Shown: positions 40,150 to 47,726 of the stretch, piece after piece
Layout of the letters: every line of letters starts with the position of its first letter
Numbering within the stretch: the stretch's first letter is position 1
Assembly (NCBI GenBank): GCA_964637515.1
Contig: CAZWUI010000010.1
Span: 1 to 47,759, forward strand
DNA length: 47,759 bases
From: RGIG4097 sp964637515
GTDB lineage: Bacteria; Bacillota; Clostridia; Christensenellales; CAG-917
Direction of reading: 5' to 3'
Notes under the pieces: generated by a model
What the model saw: the letters and a program-made list of their open reading frames with translations, nothing else
Told to the model about the DNA's origin: nothing
The model's database searches: none
Position numbers and translations under genes: made by a program

Positions 40150-41028
40150 TTATGCGAGTTGATATTCCGCCACCCAATCTTCTGCGGTCATGGGGACTTC
40201 GATTTCACCGATATTGAACGTGTAAGTCGCAGAGTAAGAATACGTGCCCTCGTCGAAACTGACGGAGGAAATGACGTTGCCGTTCTTCTCGTCGCCACCC
40301 TTCACGTAGTCGGATTTCACGACTTTGATCGTTGCGGTGCCTTCCACCTTTCCGCTTGCATCGGTGTAGGAATAAGTCGCGGTAACGATGGTGTGAGAGT
40401 AGGTTTCGCCGTTGTAATACTCGGTTGCGGCATAAGTGATAGTGCCATCGTCGTCGTTTTTGACTGCGTCCTTGATGTTCTCGATTCTCGTATTTGCATC
40501 GTTAAGTCCGCTATTCGCACGGCATTCGTTGTAGATAGGATCGCCATAAACGTCGTTTTCATAGCCCTCATATTCGACGACTCCGTCCTCTCTCAAGAGA
40601 TAGTAGGGACCATAGTAGCAAACACTTTCTTCATCGTACTCGTATGCAAGATAATAAGTAACGTTGGACGTCGCATCACCGTTTTTCGTCGTGATATTGC
40701 TATACGTGGTGGTCACGTCACCGGTTTTATCTTCACCGTTTTGAAAGAGAACGCCGTATTCGACGTAATATTCCGCCGCTTCGCCTGCTCTGACGACCGC
40801 ACCGTTATTCTTCTCGGAGAACACGACTTTGACGTTGCTTGCCGCGCCCGTAATTCTGAACGCACCGTTTGCGCTATCGAAAAGAAGTTGTTCCGCTTCT
40901 TTTGCGGTGAGTTCCTTTGTGGTTACGTTGTCATTCTTGTCGTTGCAAGCGACGAGTGCGAACGTGAAGCACGCAACTATCGCAAAAACGGCAACGAGAG
41001 CGATAATTTTGCCAAATGTTTTTTTCAT
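40150..41028 (-). CDS. Predicted lipoprotein of unknown function
   Basis: A 292-residue protein with a lipoprotein signal (hydrophobic to about residue 26, then LVACNDK with the lipid-modified Cys). The mature part is acidic, Tyr/Thr-rich and predicted beta-rich (TYYLAYEYDEESVCYYGPYYLL; TYSYSATYTFNIG). I recognise no family. It follows the second M28 peptidase gene by 17 nt on the minus strand with a GAGG ribosome site, so the two are co-expressed. The partnership of an outward lipoprotein with a membrane-bound peptidase is suggestive but unproven. Confidence 0.8.
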   Translation of the reverse strand: MKKTFGKIIALVAVFAIVACFTFALVACNDKNDNVTTKELTAKEAEQLLFDSANGAFRITGAASNVKVVFSEKNNGAVVRAGEAAEYYVEYGVLFQNGEDKTGDVTTTYSNITTKNGDATSNVTYYLAYEYDEESVCYYGPYYLLREDGVVEYEGYENDVYGDPIYNECRANSGLNDANTRIENIKDAVKNDDDGTITYAATEYYNGETYSHTIVTATYSYTDASGKVEGTATIKVVKSDYVKGGDEKNGNVISSVSFDEGTYSYSATYTFNIGEIEVPMTAEDWVAEYQLA

Positions 41029-41045
41029 GTTAAGCCTCTAAAAAA

Positions 41046-42281
41046 TTATTTGCCTTTTCTATCGAACACTTCGGTAGCGGCAAGAGCGATGTCAAGACCG
41101 AGAGCGAAACTGTCGGGTTTCAACGCATCGGGGACGTCGCGTCTGTTGTGATAGTAGGGAGCGTATTTGGGATTTTGACCTGCAATGCACGCCGCCTTGA
41201 CTCCGCATCTGCTGAGTGCCGCCGCATCGGATGCACCAAAAGGCACACCACCGTGAGGGAGCGGATGATTGACTTCGGGATCTGCGCAAGCTTCGTCGAG
41301 AAGTGCGCAAACTTCCTTTGAGTTGGAGATAAGGCTGGTCATATCTCTTTGATAGATAGTGAAATAGTCATAATCGGTGAGCGTATCGAATGCGACGACG
41401 TAGGTTTCGACGTCGTTCCATTCTTTCTCGTGTTTCTTTGCCCAAGCGGTAGCACCACGAAGCCCTGCTTCTTCCGCACCCGTCAAGAGTGCGCAAACTT
41501 CGGTATTTTCAAAGCGGATTCCGCTTTCTTTGAGGCACTTAAGCACGCCGATTGCGGCAAAACAACCGGTGAGGTTGTCGTTTGCGCCGGGGGACAAATG
41601 TTTGAACGAGCAGACGTAGAACAAACCGATGAAAGGCACTATGGTGCAGAGTGCGAAAATCATGGGCCAAAGTGCACTGTCGCCGACGATGAGGCTATAA
41701 ATGAATATGCCGAGAGTTGCAAACAAGCAGAGCAAGTCTACGACAAGCACGCCGACCATAACTTCTTGGCGTATCTTCATGAGAGTCCATTCATAAGCGG
41801 AGTCCGCATGCCCATTGATGACGATACGACGTTTGACTTCACCCGTAGGCTCGTATTTTGCATAGACGTTACAAGACTGCGTGCGAGGAAGGAATCTGTC
41901 GATGAGCGGAATATAGAACAAAAATTCCCCGACGGTGATGACGAGAGAGATTGCCGCCATGACGATGGTCACGATATTCGCCGCAAGCACTGCGGTGGGA
42001 TTATCGGGAATAAGACGAAGAAGTTGCACGAGTGCACCGATGATGAGAAGCACACCGATGATTTTGGTGAAGCCGACGAGTGCGTGACGGGATATGGTGA
42101 AATCTTCGATTTCTGCGCTATCCGCCCAACCGTTGTCGAGCATTTCTTTCTTCATAAATTCCTGTGCCTTTCTTTCGTTGGGCATACCTGATTCTCTGGG
42201 ACCGATTTCGTCGCAGATTTTGCGGATGGTATTCATAGAATATTCAACCGTTTCTTGACGTTTTTCCTTTGAAATAAGCAT
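41046..42281 (-). CDS. M28-family metallopeptidase with transmembrane insertions (paralog 2)
   Basis: A 411-residue paralog of the protein at 2307-3569 with the same layout. Zinc-site motifs: H158 and D160 in INGHAD, D235 in GANDN, E270/E271 in GAEEAGLRG, a later AFDT, and the C-terminal YYHNRRD. Hydrophobic hairpins at about 69-127 and 174-224 interrupt the fold in the same two places. The N-terminal helix carries IGPRESGMPNERKAQEF, matching the PGSEGEK region of paralog 1. It heads an operon with the lipoprotein gene and is divergent from a TetR gene. GGAGAT ribosome site; the ATG at 42281 is preferred over an in-frame start six codons upstream. Substrate unknown. Confidence 0.9.
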   Translation of the reverse strand: MLISKEKRQETVEYSMNTIRKICDEIGPRESGMPNERKAQEFMKKEMLDNGWADSAEIEDFTISRHALVGFTKIIGVLLIIGALVQLLRLIPDNPTAVLAANIVTIVMAAISLVITVGEFLFYIPLIDRFLPRTQSCNVYAKYEPTGEVKRRIVINGHADSAYEWTLMKIRQEVMVGVLVVDLLCLFATLGIFIYSLIVGDSALWPMIFALCTIVPFIGLFYVCSFKHLSPGANDNLTGCFAAIGVLKCLKESGIRFENTEVCALLTGAEEAGLRGATAWAKKHEKEWNDVETYVVAFDTLTDYDYFTIYQRDMTSLISNSKEVCALLDEACADPEVNHPLPHGGVPFGASDAAALSRCGVKAACIAGQNPKYAPYYHNRRDVPDALKPDSFALGLDIALAATEVFDRKGK

Positions 42282-42295
42282 AATTATCTCCGGGC

Positions 42296-42316
42296 GCACA
42301 CACGCGCAGTGCGTGC
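42296..42316 (-). promoter_or_regulatory. 5'-leader hairpin of M28 paralog 2
   Basis: GCACGCAC-TGCGC-GTGTGTGC forms an 8-bp hairpin (one G-U) that ends only about 5 nt before the ribosome site of the peptidase gene, so it could affect translation or mRNA stability. Confidence 0.5.
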
Positions 42317-42337
42317 ATATAGTTTATTAGTGCAATA

Positions 42338-42366
42338 ATTATATCATAACCTTTTCACCATTTCAA
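42338..42366 (-). promoter_or_regulatory. Promoter of M28 paralog 2/lipoprotein operon
   Basis: Minus strand -35 TTGAAA (42361-42366), 17-nt spacer, -10 TATAAT (42338-42343). Confidence 0.7.
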
Positions 42367-42378
42367 GAGTAAAATACA

Positions 42379-42400
42379 CTCAATAGTGCCTTTAATTGAG
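42379..42400. promoter_or_regulatory. Inverted repeat, candidate TetR operator
   Basis: CTCAAT-N10-ATTGAG lies between the divergent TetR and M28 genes, 13 nt upstream of the M28 -35. Position and size fit a TetR-family operator; binding is not shown. Confidence 0.45.
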
Positions 42401-42458
42401 ATAAACTCCCCTTTTTTGAGAATTTTATGTTTATTATCGTTACAAGTGTTTGTTATAT

Positions 42459-42487
42459 TGACAAAAGTAGTTTTTTGTGCTAACATA
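42459..42487 (+). promoter_or_regulatory. Promoter of the first TetR gene
   Basis: -35 TTGACA (42459-42464), 17-nt spacer, -10 TAACAT (42482-42487). Confidence 0.65.
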
Positions 42488-42507
42488 GATGTGATAATGG
42501 AGGAGTT

Positions 42508-43077
42508 ATGGAATATAAAGAAGATTTGCGCATAGTGCGCACGAGAAAACTTTTGAGCAATACCCTTCTCGATATGATGGAGGAGGAATCTCTTGAAAAG
42601 ATCAGCGTCATCGACCTTTGTTCTCGAGCGATGGTCAATCGCGCCACTTTCTACGCCCATTTCGAAGACAAATATCACCTGCTCTCTTTCGCTCTCGAAG
42701 AACTCAAGGACGAGATATATTCCCGTTTCAGCAAGGATATGGAAATGGTCTCCCCCAAAGAAACGCTCCGCAACCTTGCGTATATGGCGTTTGAGTTTGT
42801 GCAAGACAACGAAAACCACGTTGCGAACATTCTCAAATTCAACCGCAACGAAAAGGTTATCTCGACGATAAAGGATTCTTTCACCCAATCGGTGAAATAC
42901 CAACTCGGCAAATTCCGCACGTCTTGTCCCCTACGCGTGCCTCTCTCGGTTGTCTCCATATGTTTCACGGGCGCACTTGTCGACCTGTGCTTGTGGTACG
43001 TTGACAATCCCGACCGTCACACCGCGGCGGAGATACGCGAATTTGCGGACATCATCATCGACGACTATCTGAAATAA
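42508..43077 (+). CDS. TetR/AcrR-family regulator
   Basis: A 189-residue regulator. The N-terminal HTH (about 10-57) has TRKLLSNTLLDMMEEE, the turn ISVIDLCSRAMVNRATFYAHF and KYHLL, typical of TetR proteins. The C-terminal half is the ligand/dimer domain with FTGALVDLCLWYVDN. It is divergent from the M28 peptidase/lipoprotein operon and may control it through the inverted repeat at 42379-42400. The inducer is unknown. TGGAGG ribosome site. Confidence 0.92.
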   Translation: MEYKEDLRIVRTRKLLSNTLLDMMEEESLEKISVIDLCSRAMVNRATFYAHFEDKYHLLSFALEELKDEIYSRFSKDMEMVSPKETLRNLAYMAFEFVQDNENHVANILKFNRNEKVISTIKDSFTQSVKYQLGKFRTSCPLRVPLSVVSICFTGALVDLCLWYVDNPDRHTAAEIREFADIIIDDYLK

Positions 43078-43087
43078 TTTTCGTGGC

Positions 43088-43122
43088 AAAAAAATTCGCT
43101 CCCGATTGGGAGCGATTTTTGT
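43088..43122. terminator. Terminator between TetR and Feo operon
   Basis: CGCTCCC-GATT-GGGAGCG flanked by A-run and T-run; bidirectional. Confidence 0.85.
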
Positions 43123-43128
43123 TGTGTT

Positions 43129-43302
43129 TCACTTTTTCTCTTGGACGTTCTCTTTCGATCCGCACCCCGAACAGTAGGGGCAGGACGAGCAGTCGGAGCA
43201 ACAAGTGCTTTTGCCTTTTTTCTTTTGCACTATCGACACGATGACCACGCCGACGACGAATACACAGGCAATAACCGTGATTGTGATTTCAATAGGTCCC
43301 AT
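43129..43302 (-). CDS. FeoB-associated Cys-rich membrane protein
   Basis: A 57-residue protein: one membrane segment (about 5-25), a basic patch QKKKGK, then STCCSDCSSCPYCSGCG with seven cysteines in about 17 residues. This is the Clostridia-type FeoB-associated Cys-rich peptide, thought to help Fe2+ transport by FeoB; mechanism not settled. It starts one nucleotide after the feoB stop codon with an AAAGGAG ribosome site lying inside the end of feoB, so it is translationally linked. Confidence 0.9.
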   Translation of the reverse strand: MGPIEITITVIACVFVVGVVIVSIVQKKKGKSTCCSDCSSCPYCSGCGSKENVQEKK

Positions 43303-43303
43303 A

Positions 43304-45895
43304 TTACTCCTTTGTTTTCTTCAATTTGGAGAAGAAGTTTTTGACGTTGGCCCAGTCGATTTTGCCCTTGTTCGTGAGAACGATGAGGGTGATAACCACT
43401 GCCCAGATAGGCACGAAGATTGCGAGCGGCCAGATGAATTCGCCGATGAGATAGATCATCATGGACACGATATAGGAGGTTCCCACCCAGAACAAGAGAG
43501 TCATATTAAAGCTCTTCTTGTTGGGGAGTTCCGCTTTGGCGGTCGCGACTGCCGCGAAGCACGGAATCGTGAGCATATTGAATGCGATGAAGGAGATGAG
43601 TGCAGGCACGGTGATTCCGGTGTTTTGAACCATTGCAGTAACAGCCGCAATACCGCCGTCCGCGTCGATGTCTATCATACTGCTTGTCGCAACCGCACCG
43701 AGAGTGCCGAAGGTTGCGATGACGTTTTCTTTTGCGATGAGTCCGGTGAGTGCCGCGACGACGAACAACCAGCTATATCCCGAGAGTTGCGAGCCGAATC
43801 CGAGAGGCGTGAAGAGCGGTGTAATGATTCCGCCGATACCCGCAAGGATACTTTCTGTCATTCTCTCGTCGGGAAGGAAATTCCAGTTCCAGTTGAAGTG
43901 GCTGAAGAACCAAACCACTATGGTGGAAGCAAGGATGATCGTGAATGCTTTCTTGATAAAGTGTTTCGTCTTATCCCACAAGTGCGCCATCAAGTTTTTG
44001 AATTGAGGCAGGTGGTAGGCGGGAAGTTCCATAATGAAGGGAGGGACGTCCCCTTTCATCGTGGTATTTCTCATGAGAAGCACTGCGCAGATTGCGACGA
44101 CGACGCCGAGTACGTACATAGAATAAGTGATGACGTCTGCGTTGCTAAATCCGGTTTGGACAAGGATTGCGCCTGCGATTGCGGTCAAGATAGGAAGTTT
44201 TGCACCGCAACTGAAGAACGGAATTACTCGAACGGTTGCTACTCTTTCGTTTTCGTCCGCGAGAGTACGGGTGTTGATCATTGCGGGAATTGAGCAACCG
44301 AAGCCCATGATCATCGGCATAAAGGATCTGCCGGACAAACCGAATTTGCGGAAGATTCTGTCGAGAATGAACGCTACACGAGCCATATAGCCGCTGTCTT
44401 CAAGGATTGAGAAGAACAGGAATAGCACGAGAATTTGAGGCAAGAAGCCAATGACTGCGAACAATCCACCGAACACACCGTCACACACGAAGCCCACAAC
44501 CCAGTCGGATGCGCCCGCTTGAACGAGTCCTTCGCCGATTGAGGTATTGATAAGGTCGGTGAGAGTCGAGAGCAGGTTGGTGAGAATTACGCCGGGAGAA
44601 TACACGCCTTCTTCATATCCGAAGAACGTATTCACGGTGATTCCGGAGCAATACTCGTCGATGCTGCTGACGAATGCCACTTCTCCGTCCTCTATAGTCA
44701 CTTCCCATTTACCGTTTTCGTCGGCATAGTAGGTTGCGTTTTTGTCCACCGTCATATCGTCTACGTAGAGAATATTGTGTCCTGCATCGTAAACGTACGC
44801 TTTTGCTTCGACCGCTTCGAGACTGCCGTCTTCTGCGAAGGTCAAATCCGCTTTGAAACCGTCTTCGGTGTAGTAAGTGGTGTCTTCATCGTAGGGATTT
44901 GCATCGAAATCCGCAACGACGCTTGCGTTTTGGTCAAGGTAAGCGACGACGTCTTTGTCGAACACTCCGCCTGCGCCCAAGAAGAGCAAGTCTTCGGAGA
45001 AGGTCAGGTGGAATACCAAGAACAATATCACGAGGAAGATAGGAATACCCCACACCTTGTGAGTCAGGACTTTGTCCACTTTGTCCGATTTGGAAATGGT
45101 TTCGGTTTGATGTTTTTCGTGTCTAGTCAGGACGGACGAATAGTTTTTGGAGATATATTTATATCTGCTATCTGCGATAATCGCTTCGAAGTCACCGCCG
45201 AAAGTGTCGTCCTCAAACGTCTTCTTGAATTCTTCGACCATAGTTGCTGAAGACGGATGATCCTTGACTTCGAGTTCGTCGAGTTCGGCGAGTTTGATTG
45301 CGTGGAAGAGAGCGTTGCTGACGCCTTGACCGTCGAGTGCTATTTTGCAGTCGTTGACAAGGTGCATGAGCGCGGTACCTTCGAGAACACTCTTGCCTTG
45401 GCGGGGAGTTTTGCACGCCGCATAGGCTTTTTGCATGAGTTCGTCAAGCCCCTTTTCTCTGAGTGCGGAGATAGAAACGACGGGCAAACCGATTTTTTCT
45501 TCGAGTTTCTTGACGTCGATTTTGTCCCCGTTCTTCTCAACGACGTCTATCATGTTGAGCGCGATGACCATAGGCACGTCGATTTCCATGATTTGCGTGG
45601 TGAGATAAAGGTTTCTTTCAAGGTTTGTCGCATCAACGATATTGATGACGCAATCGGGTTTCTCGTCGAGTATGTAGTTTCGAGAAATGACTTCTTCGGG
45701 GGTGTAGGGAGAGAGAGAGTAAATACCGGGAAGGTCAACGATAGAAATGGGTTCTTCGCACTTCTTGTAAGTGCCTTCTTTCTTGTCAACGGTGACGCCG
45801 GGCCAGTTGCCTACGTGGGCGGTTGAGCCGGTCAAACTGTTGAACAAGGTGGTTTTTCCGCAGTTAGGATTGCCTGCGAGCGCAAAACGTTTCAT
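43304..45895 (-). CDS. feoB: Ferrous iron transporter FeoB with extracytoplasmic insertion
   Basis: An 863-residue transporter. The N-terminal G domain shows GNPNCGKTT (G1, about 8-16), DLPGIYSL (G3, about 54-61) and NMID (G4), followed by the helical GDI-like domain. Membrane helices start at about 283. Between the first helix (to about 300) and the next (about 435) there is an acidic, Tyr-rich insert of about 115 residues (about 312-432) with strand-like repeats such as TTYYTEDG and ATYYADENG. The usual FeoB has a short loop there and a length of 650-780. The core then shows the two Gate motifs, with SCGAKLPILTA and CSIPAM. It overlaps feoA by 4 nt (ATGA). Transports Fe2+ in the inner membrane. 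Confidence 0.95.
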   Translation of the reverse strand: MKRFALAGNPNCGKTTLFNSLTGSTAHVGNWPGVTVDKKEGTYKKCEEPISIVDLPGIYSLSPYTPEEVISRNYILDEKPDCVINIVDATNLERNLYLTTQIMEIDVPMVIALNMIDVVEKNGDKIDVKKLEEKIGLPVVSISALREKGLDELMQKAYAACKTPRQGKSVLEGTALMHLVNDCKIALDGQGVSNALFHAIKLAELDELEVKDHPSSATMVEEFKKTFEDDTFGGDFEAIIADSRYKYISKNYSSVLTRHEKHQTETISKSDKVDKVLTHKVWGIPIFLVILFLVFHLTFSEDLLFLGAGGVFDKDVVAYLDQNASVVADFDANPYDEDTTYYTEDGFKADLTFAEDGSLEAVEAKAYVYDAGHNILYVDDMTVDKNATYYADENGKWEVTIEDGEVAFVSSIDEYCSGITVNTFFGYEEGVYSPGVILTNLLSTLTDLINTSIGEGLVQAGASDWVVGFVCDGVFGGLFAVIGFLPQILVLFLFFSILEDSGYMARVAFILDRIFRKFGLSGRSFMPMIMGFGCSIPAMINTRTLADENERVATVRVIPFFSCGAKLPILTAIAGAILVQTGFSNADVITYSMYVLGVVVAICAVLLMRNTTMKGDVPPFIMELPAYHLPQFKNLMAHLWDKTKHFIKKAFTIILASTIVVWFFSHFNWNWNFLPDERMTESILAGIGGIITPLFTPLGFGSQLSGYSWLFVVAALTGLIAKENVIATFGTLGAVATSSMIDIDADGGIAAVTAMVQNTGITVPALISFIAFNMLTIPCFAAVATAKAELPNKKSFNMTLLFWVGTSYIVSMMIYLIGEFIWPLAIFVPIWAVVITLIVLTNKGKIDWANVKNFFSKLKKTKE

Positions 45896-46125
45896 TTTTT
45901 TACCTCCATGGTTACGAGCGCCGCTTCGGTTTTTCTGAGAGTGAGTTCATATCCTCTGATAGTGACTTCGATAGGGTCTCCCAAGGGAGCGCGTTTGCGA
46001 AGATAAACGTCCGCACCGGGAGTAACACCCATATCGAACAGACGACGACGGATTCTGCCGTCACCGCCAACGGATTTGATTATTCCTTTTTCGCCAACGA
46101 CGAATTGGTCTAATTGTTTCTCCAT
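45892..46125 (-). CDS. feoA: FeoA-domain protein
   Basis: A 77-residue SH3-like FeoA protein with the family pattern RRRLFDMGVTPGADVYLRKRAPLGDPIEV and the C-terminal GYELTLRKTEA stretch. FeoA binds the cytoplasmic side of FeoB and supports iron uptake. It overlaps the feoB start by 4 nt and follows the other FeoA-like gene by 13 nt; the ribosome site AAGGAG is at about 46132-46138. Confidence 0.92.
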   Translation of the reverse strand: MEKQLDQFVVGEKGIIKSVGGDGRIRRRLFDMGVTPGADVYLRKRAPLGDPIEVTIRGYELTLRKTEAALVTMEVKK

Positions 46126-46138
46126 AAAGTTTCTCCTT

Positions 46139-46351
46139 TTATGCTACAAAAATTTTCATTGCCAGATCTTTGTCCAAAGCGAGTCTGCCGTCCTTTATCA
46201 AGCAGATAGTGCTACCCCCGCTTTGTGAAATAATTTTCATCACCGAATCGATGGTGATGCCAAGACTTTCAAGGTGTTTCTTGGTTTTTTCGTCTGTGAG
46301 AATTTTGACAACCCTCAAGTCTTTTCCGATAGGTGCGAATACCAACGGCAT
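46139..46351 (-). CDS. FeoA-like protein (second copy)
   Basis: A 70-residue FeoA-like protein, more divergent: MPLVFAPIGKDLRVVKI, HLESLGITIDSVMKIISQSGG and ICLIKDGRLALDKDLAMKI. Firmicutes Feo operons often encode two such proteins; this is the first gene of the operon. It has a GGAGGAGAG ribosome site directly upstream of the ATG and its own promoter. Confidence 0.88.
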   Translation of the reverse strand: MPLVFAPIGKDLRVVKILTDEKTKKHLESLGITIDSVMKIISQSGGSTICLIKDGRLALDKDLAMKIFVA

Positions 46352-46395
46352 ATCTCTCCTCCAAAATGTGAATACTTTTTCATATTTTCGAGTTT

Positions 46396-46424
46396 ATTAT
46401 ATTCGTCAAGAGCAGGTATGTCAA
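46396..46424 (-). promoter_or_regulatory. Promoter of the feo operon
   Basis: Minus strand -35 TTGACA (46419-46424), 17-nt spacer, -10 TATAAT (46396-46401): perfect consensus. Confidence 0.8.
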
Positions 46425-46463
46425 GCAAAACATGAAACTTTTTTCACATTTTTGAAAATTCAT

Positions 46464-46511
46464 TTGCTTTTTTTTATAAAAGTTATATAATATTATTAGA
46501 ATATGATTATC
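46464..46511 (+). promoter_or_regulatory. Promoter of second TetR gene with Fur-box-like site
   Basis: -35 TTGCTT (46464-46469), 16-nt spacer, -10 TATAAT (46486-46491). Downstream, GAATATGATTATC (46499-46511) matches 11 of 13 positions of the Fur-type sequence GATAATGATTATC. Placement suggests iron control of the TetR gene more than of feo itself, whose promoter is 80 nt away. Confidence 0.45.
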
Positions 46512-46524
46512 AACAAGAGGAATT

Positions 46525-47124
46525 ATGGCTGATACCGTACGCACTCCCAGACAACAGCGGTCCATCGACAAGAAAAACAAGATAATCCAAGCAGGGTTCG
46601 AATTGTTTTCGGAAGTCGGCTACTACAACGTGAACACTGCGGAAATCGCAAAACGCGCAGGTGTTTCCACGGGTATCGTTTACGGCTACTTCAAAGACAA
46701 GAGAGACATTCTTCTCGACGTGCTCGACCTTTATATCGACAACGTTATGAAACCCGTCATGGACTTTCTCGACATGATGCACTACCCCCTTGATTTCGAC
46801 GAGATAATCCCCGTCGTCTTGGACGGAGTGACCGCCACCCACGAGAAGTACGCGGCGATACACCAAGCGTTGTATTCTCTCACTTCCACCGACTCTTTGG
46901 TTGCGGAGAAATTTATGAAACTCGAACGGCTCATGACGGATCAATTCGTGGAAAAACTCCGCGCGCTCGGCTACGAAAACGATGGGCTCTACGAAAGAGT
47001 GCACCTTGCAATCGAAACCGTACAATCCTACTCCCACGAATGTGTTTTCGACCGCCATCCCTACCTTGACTACGCAAAAATGCGCGTAGTTTGCATCAAA
47101 GCGGTCAAGAGTATTTTGATGTAG
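46525..47124 (+). CDS. TetR/AcrR-family regulator (divergent from feo)
   Basis: A 199-residue regulator. The HTH (about 13-58) has KIIQAGFELFSEVGYYNVNT, IAKRAGVSTGIVYGYF and KRDIL, strongly typical. The C-terminal domain is TetR ligand/dimer-like, without a recognisable ligand. It is divergent from the feo operon, which it might regulate; this is inference from position. An AAGAGG sequence precedes the ATG by 5 nt. Confidence 0.93.
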   Translation: MADTVRTPRQQRSIDKKNKIIQAGFELFSEVGYYNVNTAEIAKRAGVSTGIVYGYFKDKRDILLDVLDLYIDNVMKPVMDFLDMMHYPLDFDEIIPVVLDGVTATHEKYAAIHQALYSLTSTDSLVAEKFMKLERLMTDQFVEKLRALGYENDGLYERVHLAIETVQSYSHECVFDRHPYLDYAKMRVVCIKAVKSILM

Positions 47125-47195
47125 GACTTTAGCGCACTAAACCGCTATACTGTATTTTAACAGCACAAAACACCGTATTTGTTGTTTATTTTTTG

Positions 47196-47371
47196 TTGAT
47201 TTTTGAAAAAACCTATCGTATAGTATAATTGTGAACGATAAAAACGTCCTTGACGAATTATCGTAAAAAGTTTGCCACCCCAGTCAAAGCGAGTCTATCC
47301 TTCGGGAAAATAATCGCCAGAAACGGGTGGCGATTTATTTGAAAAGGGAGTTGATTTCAACTCCCTTTCCG
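47196..47371 (+). ncRNA. Candidate structured RNA with promoter and terminator
   Basis: A promoter (-35 TTGATT 47196-47201, 17 nt, -10 TATAGT 47219-47224) has no gene after it. From about 47231 the sequence can fold into hairpin 1 (ACGATA 47235-47240 with TATCGT 47259-47264, inner CGTC/GACG), then a three-part rod: GCCACCC/GGGTGGC (47274-47280 with 47325-47331), GCGA/TCGC (47289-47292 with 47314-47317), and TCC-TTCG-GGA (47298-47307). It ends in a 12-bp terminator-like hairpin (47343-47368). I could not match it to a known RNA family. Confidence 0.45.
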
Positions 47372-47384
47372 CTTATTTGCGTTT

Positions 47385-47726
47385 TTATTGTATTGCCAAA
47401 GTGATGTTTGCATAATTTTTTTGTTTTGTTTTTTTGTAGACGAGGAATATATCAATAAATGCCCAAATTCCGCACGTCAACCAACCGAGAAATAGTTTGG
47501 CAAGTCCGATACCCACGTCACCGATATAGAATCTGTCCACCGCAAATCCTCCAAGGAAAATGGACAAAAGCAACGTCGTAACGGGTTTTTTCAAAGGCAC
47601 TGCAACCAAATTATCATACGACTTGTCGCTTGCTTTTTCAAGCGCATTGCGAAGATTGAGCAAGTTCTCTTCGGGAATATAATCCTTGTATTGCACAAGC
47701 AGTGCATTGACTTTATTTGCTTCCAT
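47385..47726 (-). CDS. TM2-domain membrane protein
   Basis: A 113-residue protein. After an N-terminal helical region (1-42) comes the TM2 domain (about 45-100): two membrane helices with the pattern LLSIFLGGFAVDRFYIGDVGIG and KLFLGWLTCGIWAFIDIFLVY (each interrupted here by family variation), including the DRFY motif. Function unknown. TAGGAGG ribosome site 6 nt before the ATG. Confidence 0.9.
   Translation of the reverse strand: MEANKVNALLVQYKDYIPEENLLNLRNALEKASDKSYDNLVAVPLKKPVTTLLLSIFLGGFAVDRFYIGDVGIGLAKLFLGWLTCGIWAFIDIFLVYKKTKQKNYANITLAIQ

Noticed and set aside
47231..47371. Structured region as SRP (4.5S/6S-like) RNA
   Set aside because: The conserved SRP loop with GGAA tetraloop and AGCAG/GUCAG internal loop is absent, and the length and bulge pattern do not fit 6S RNA.
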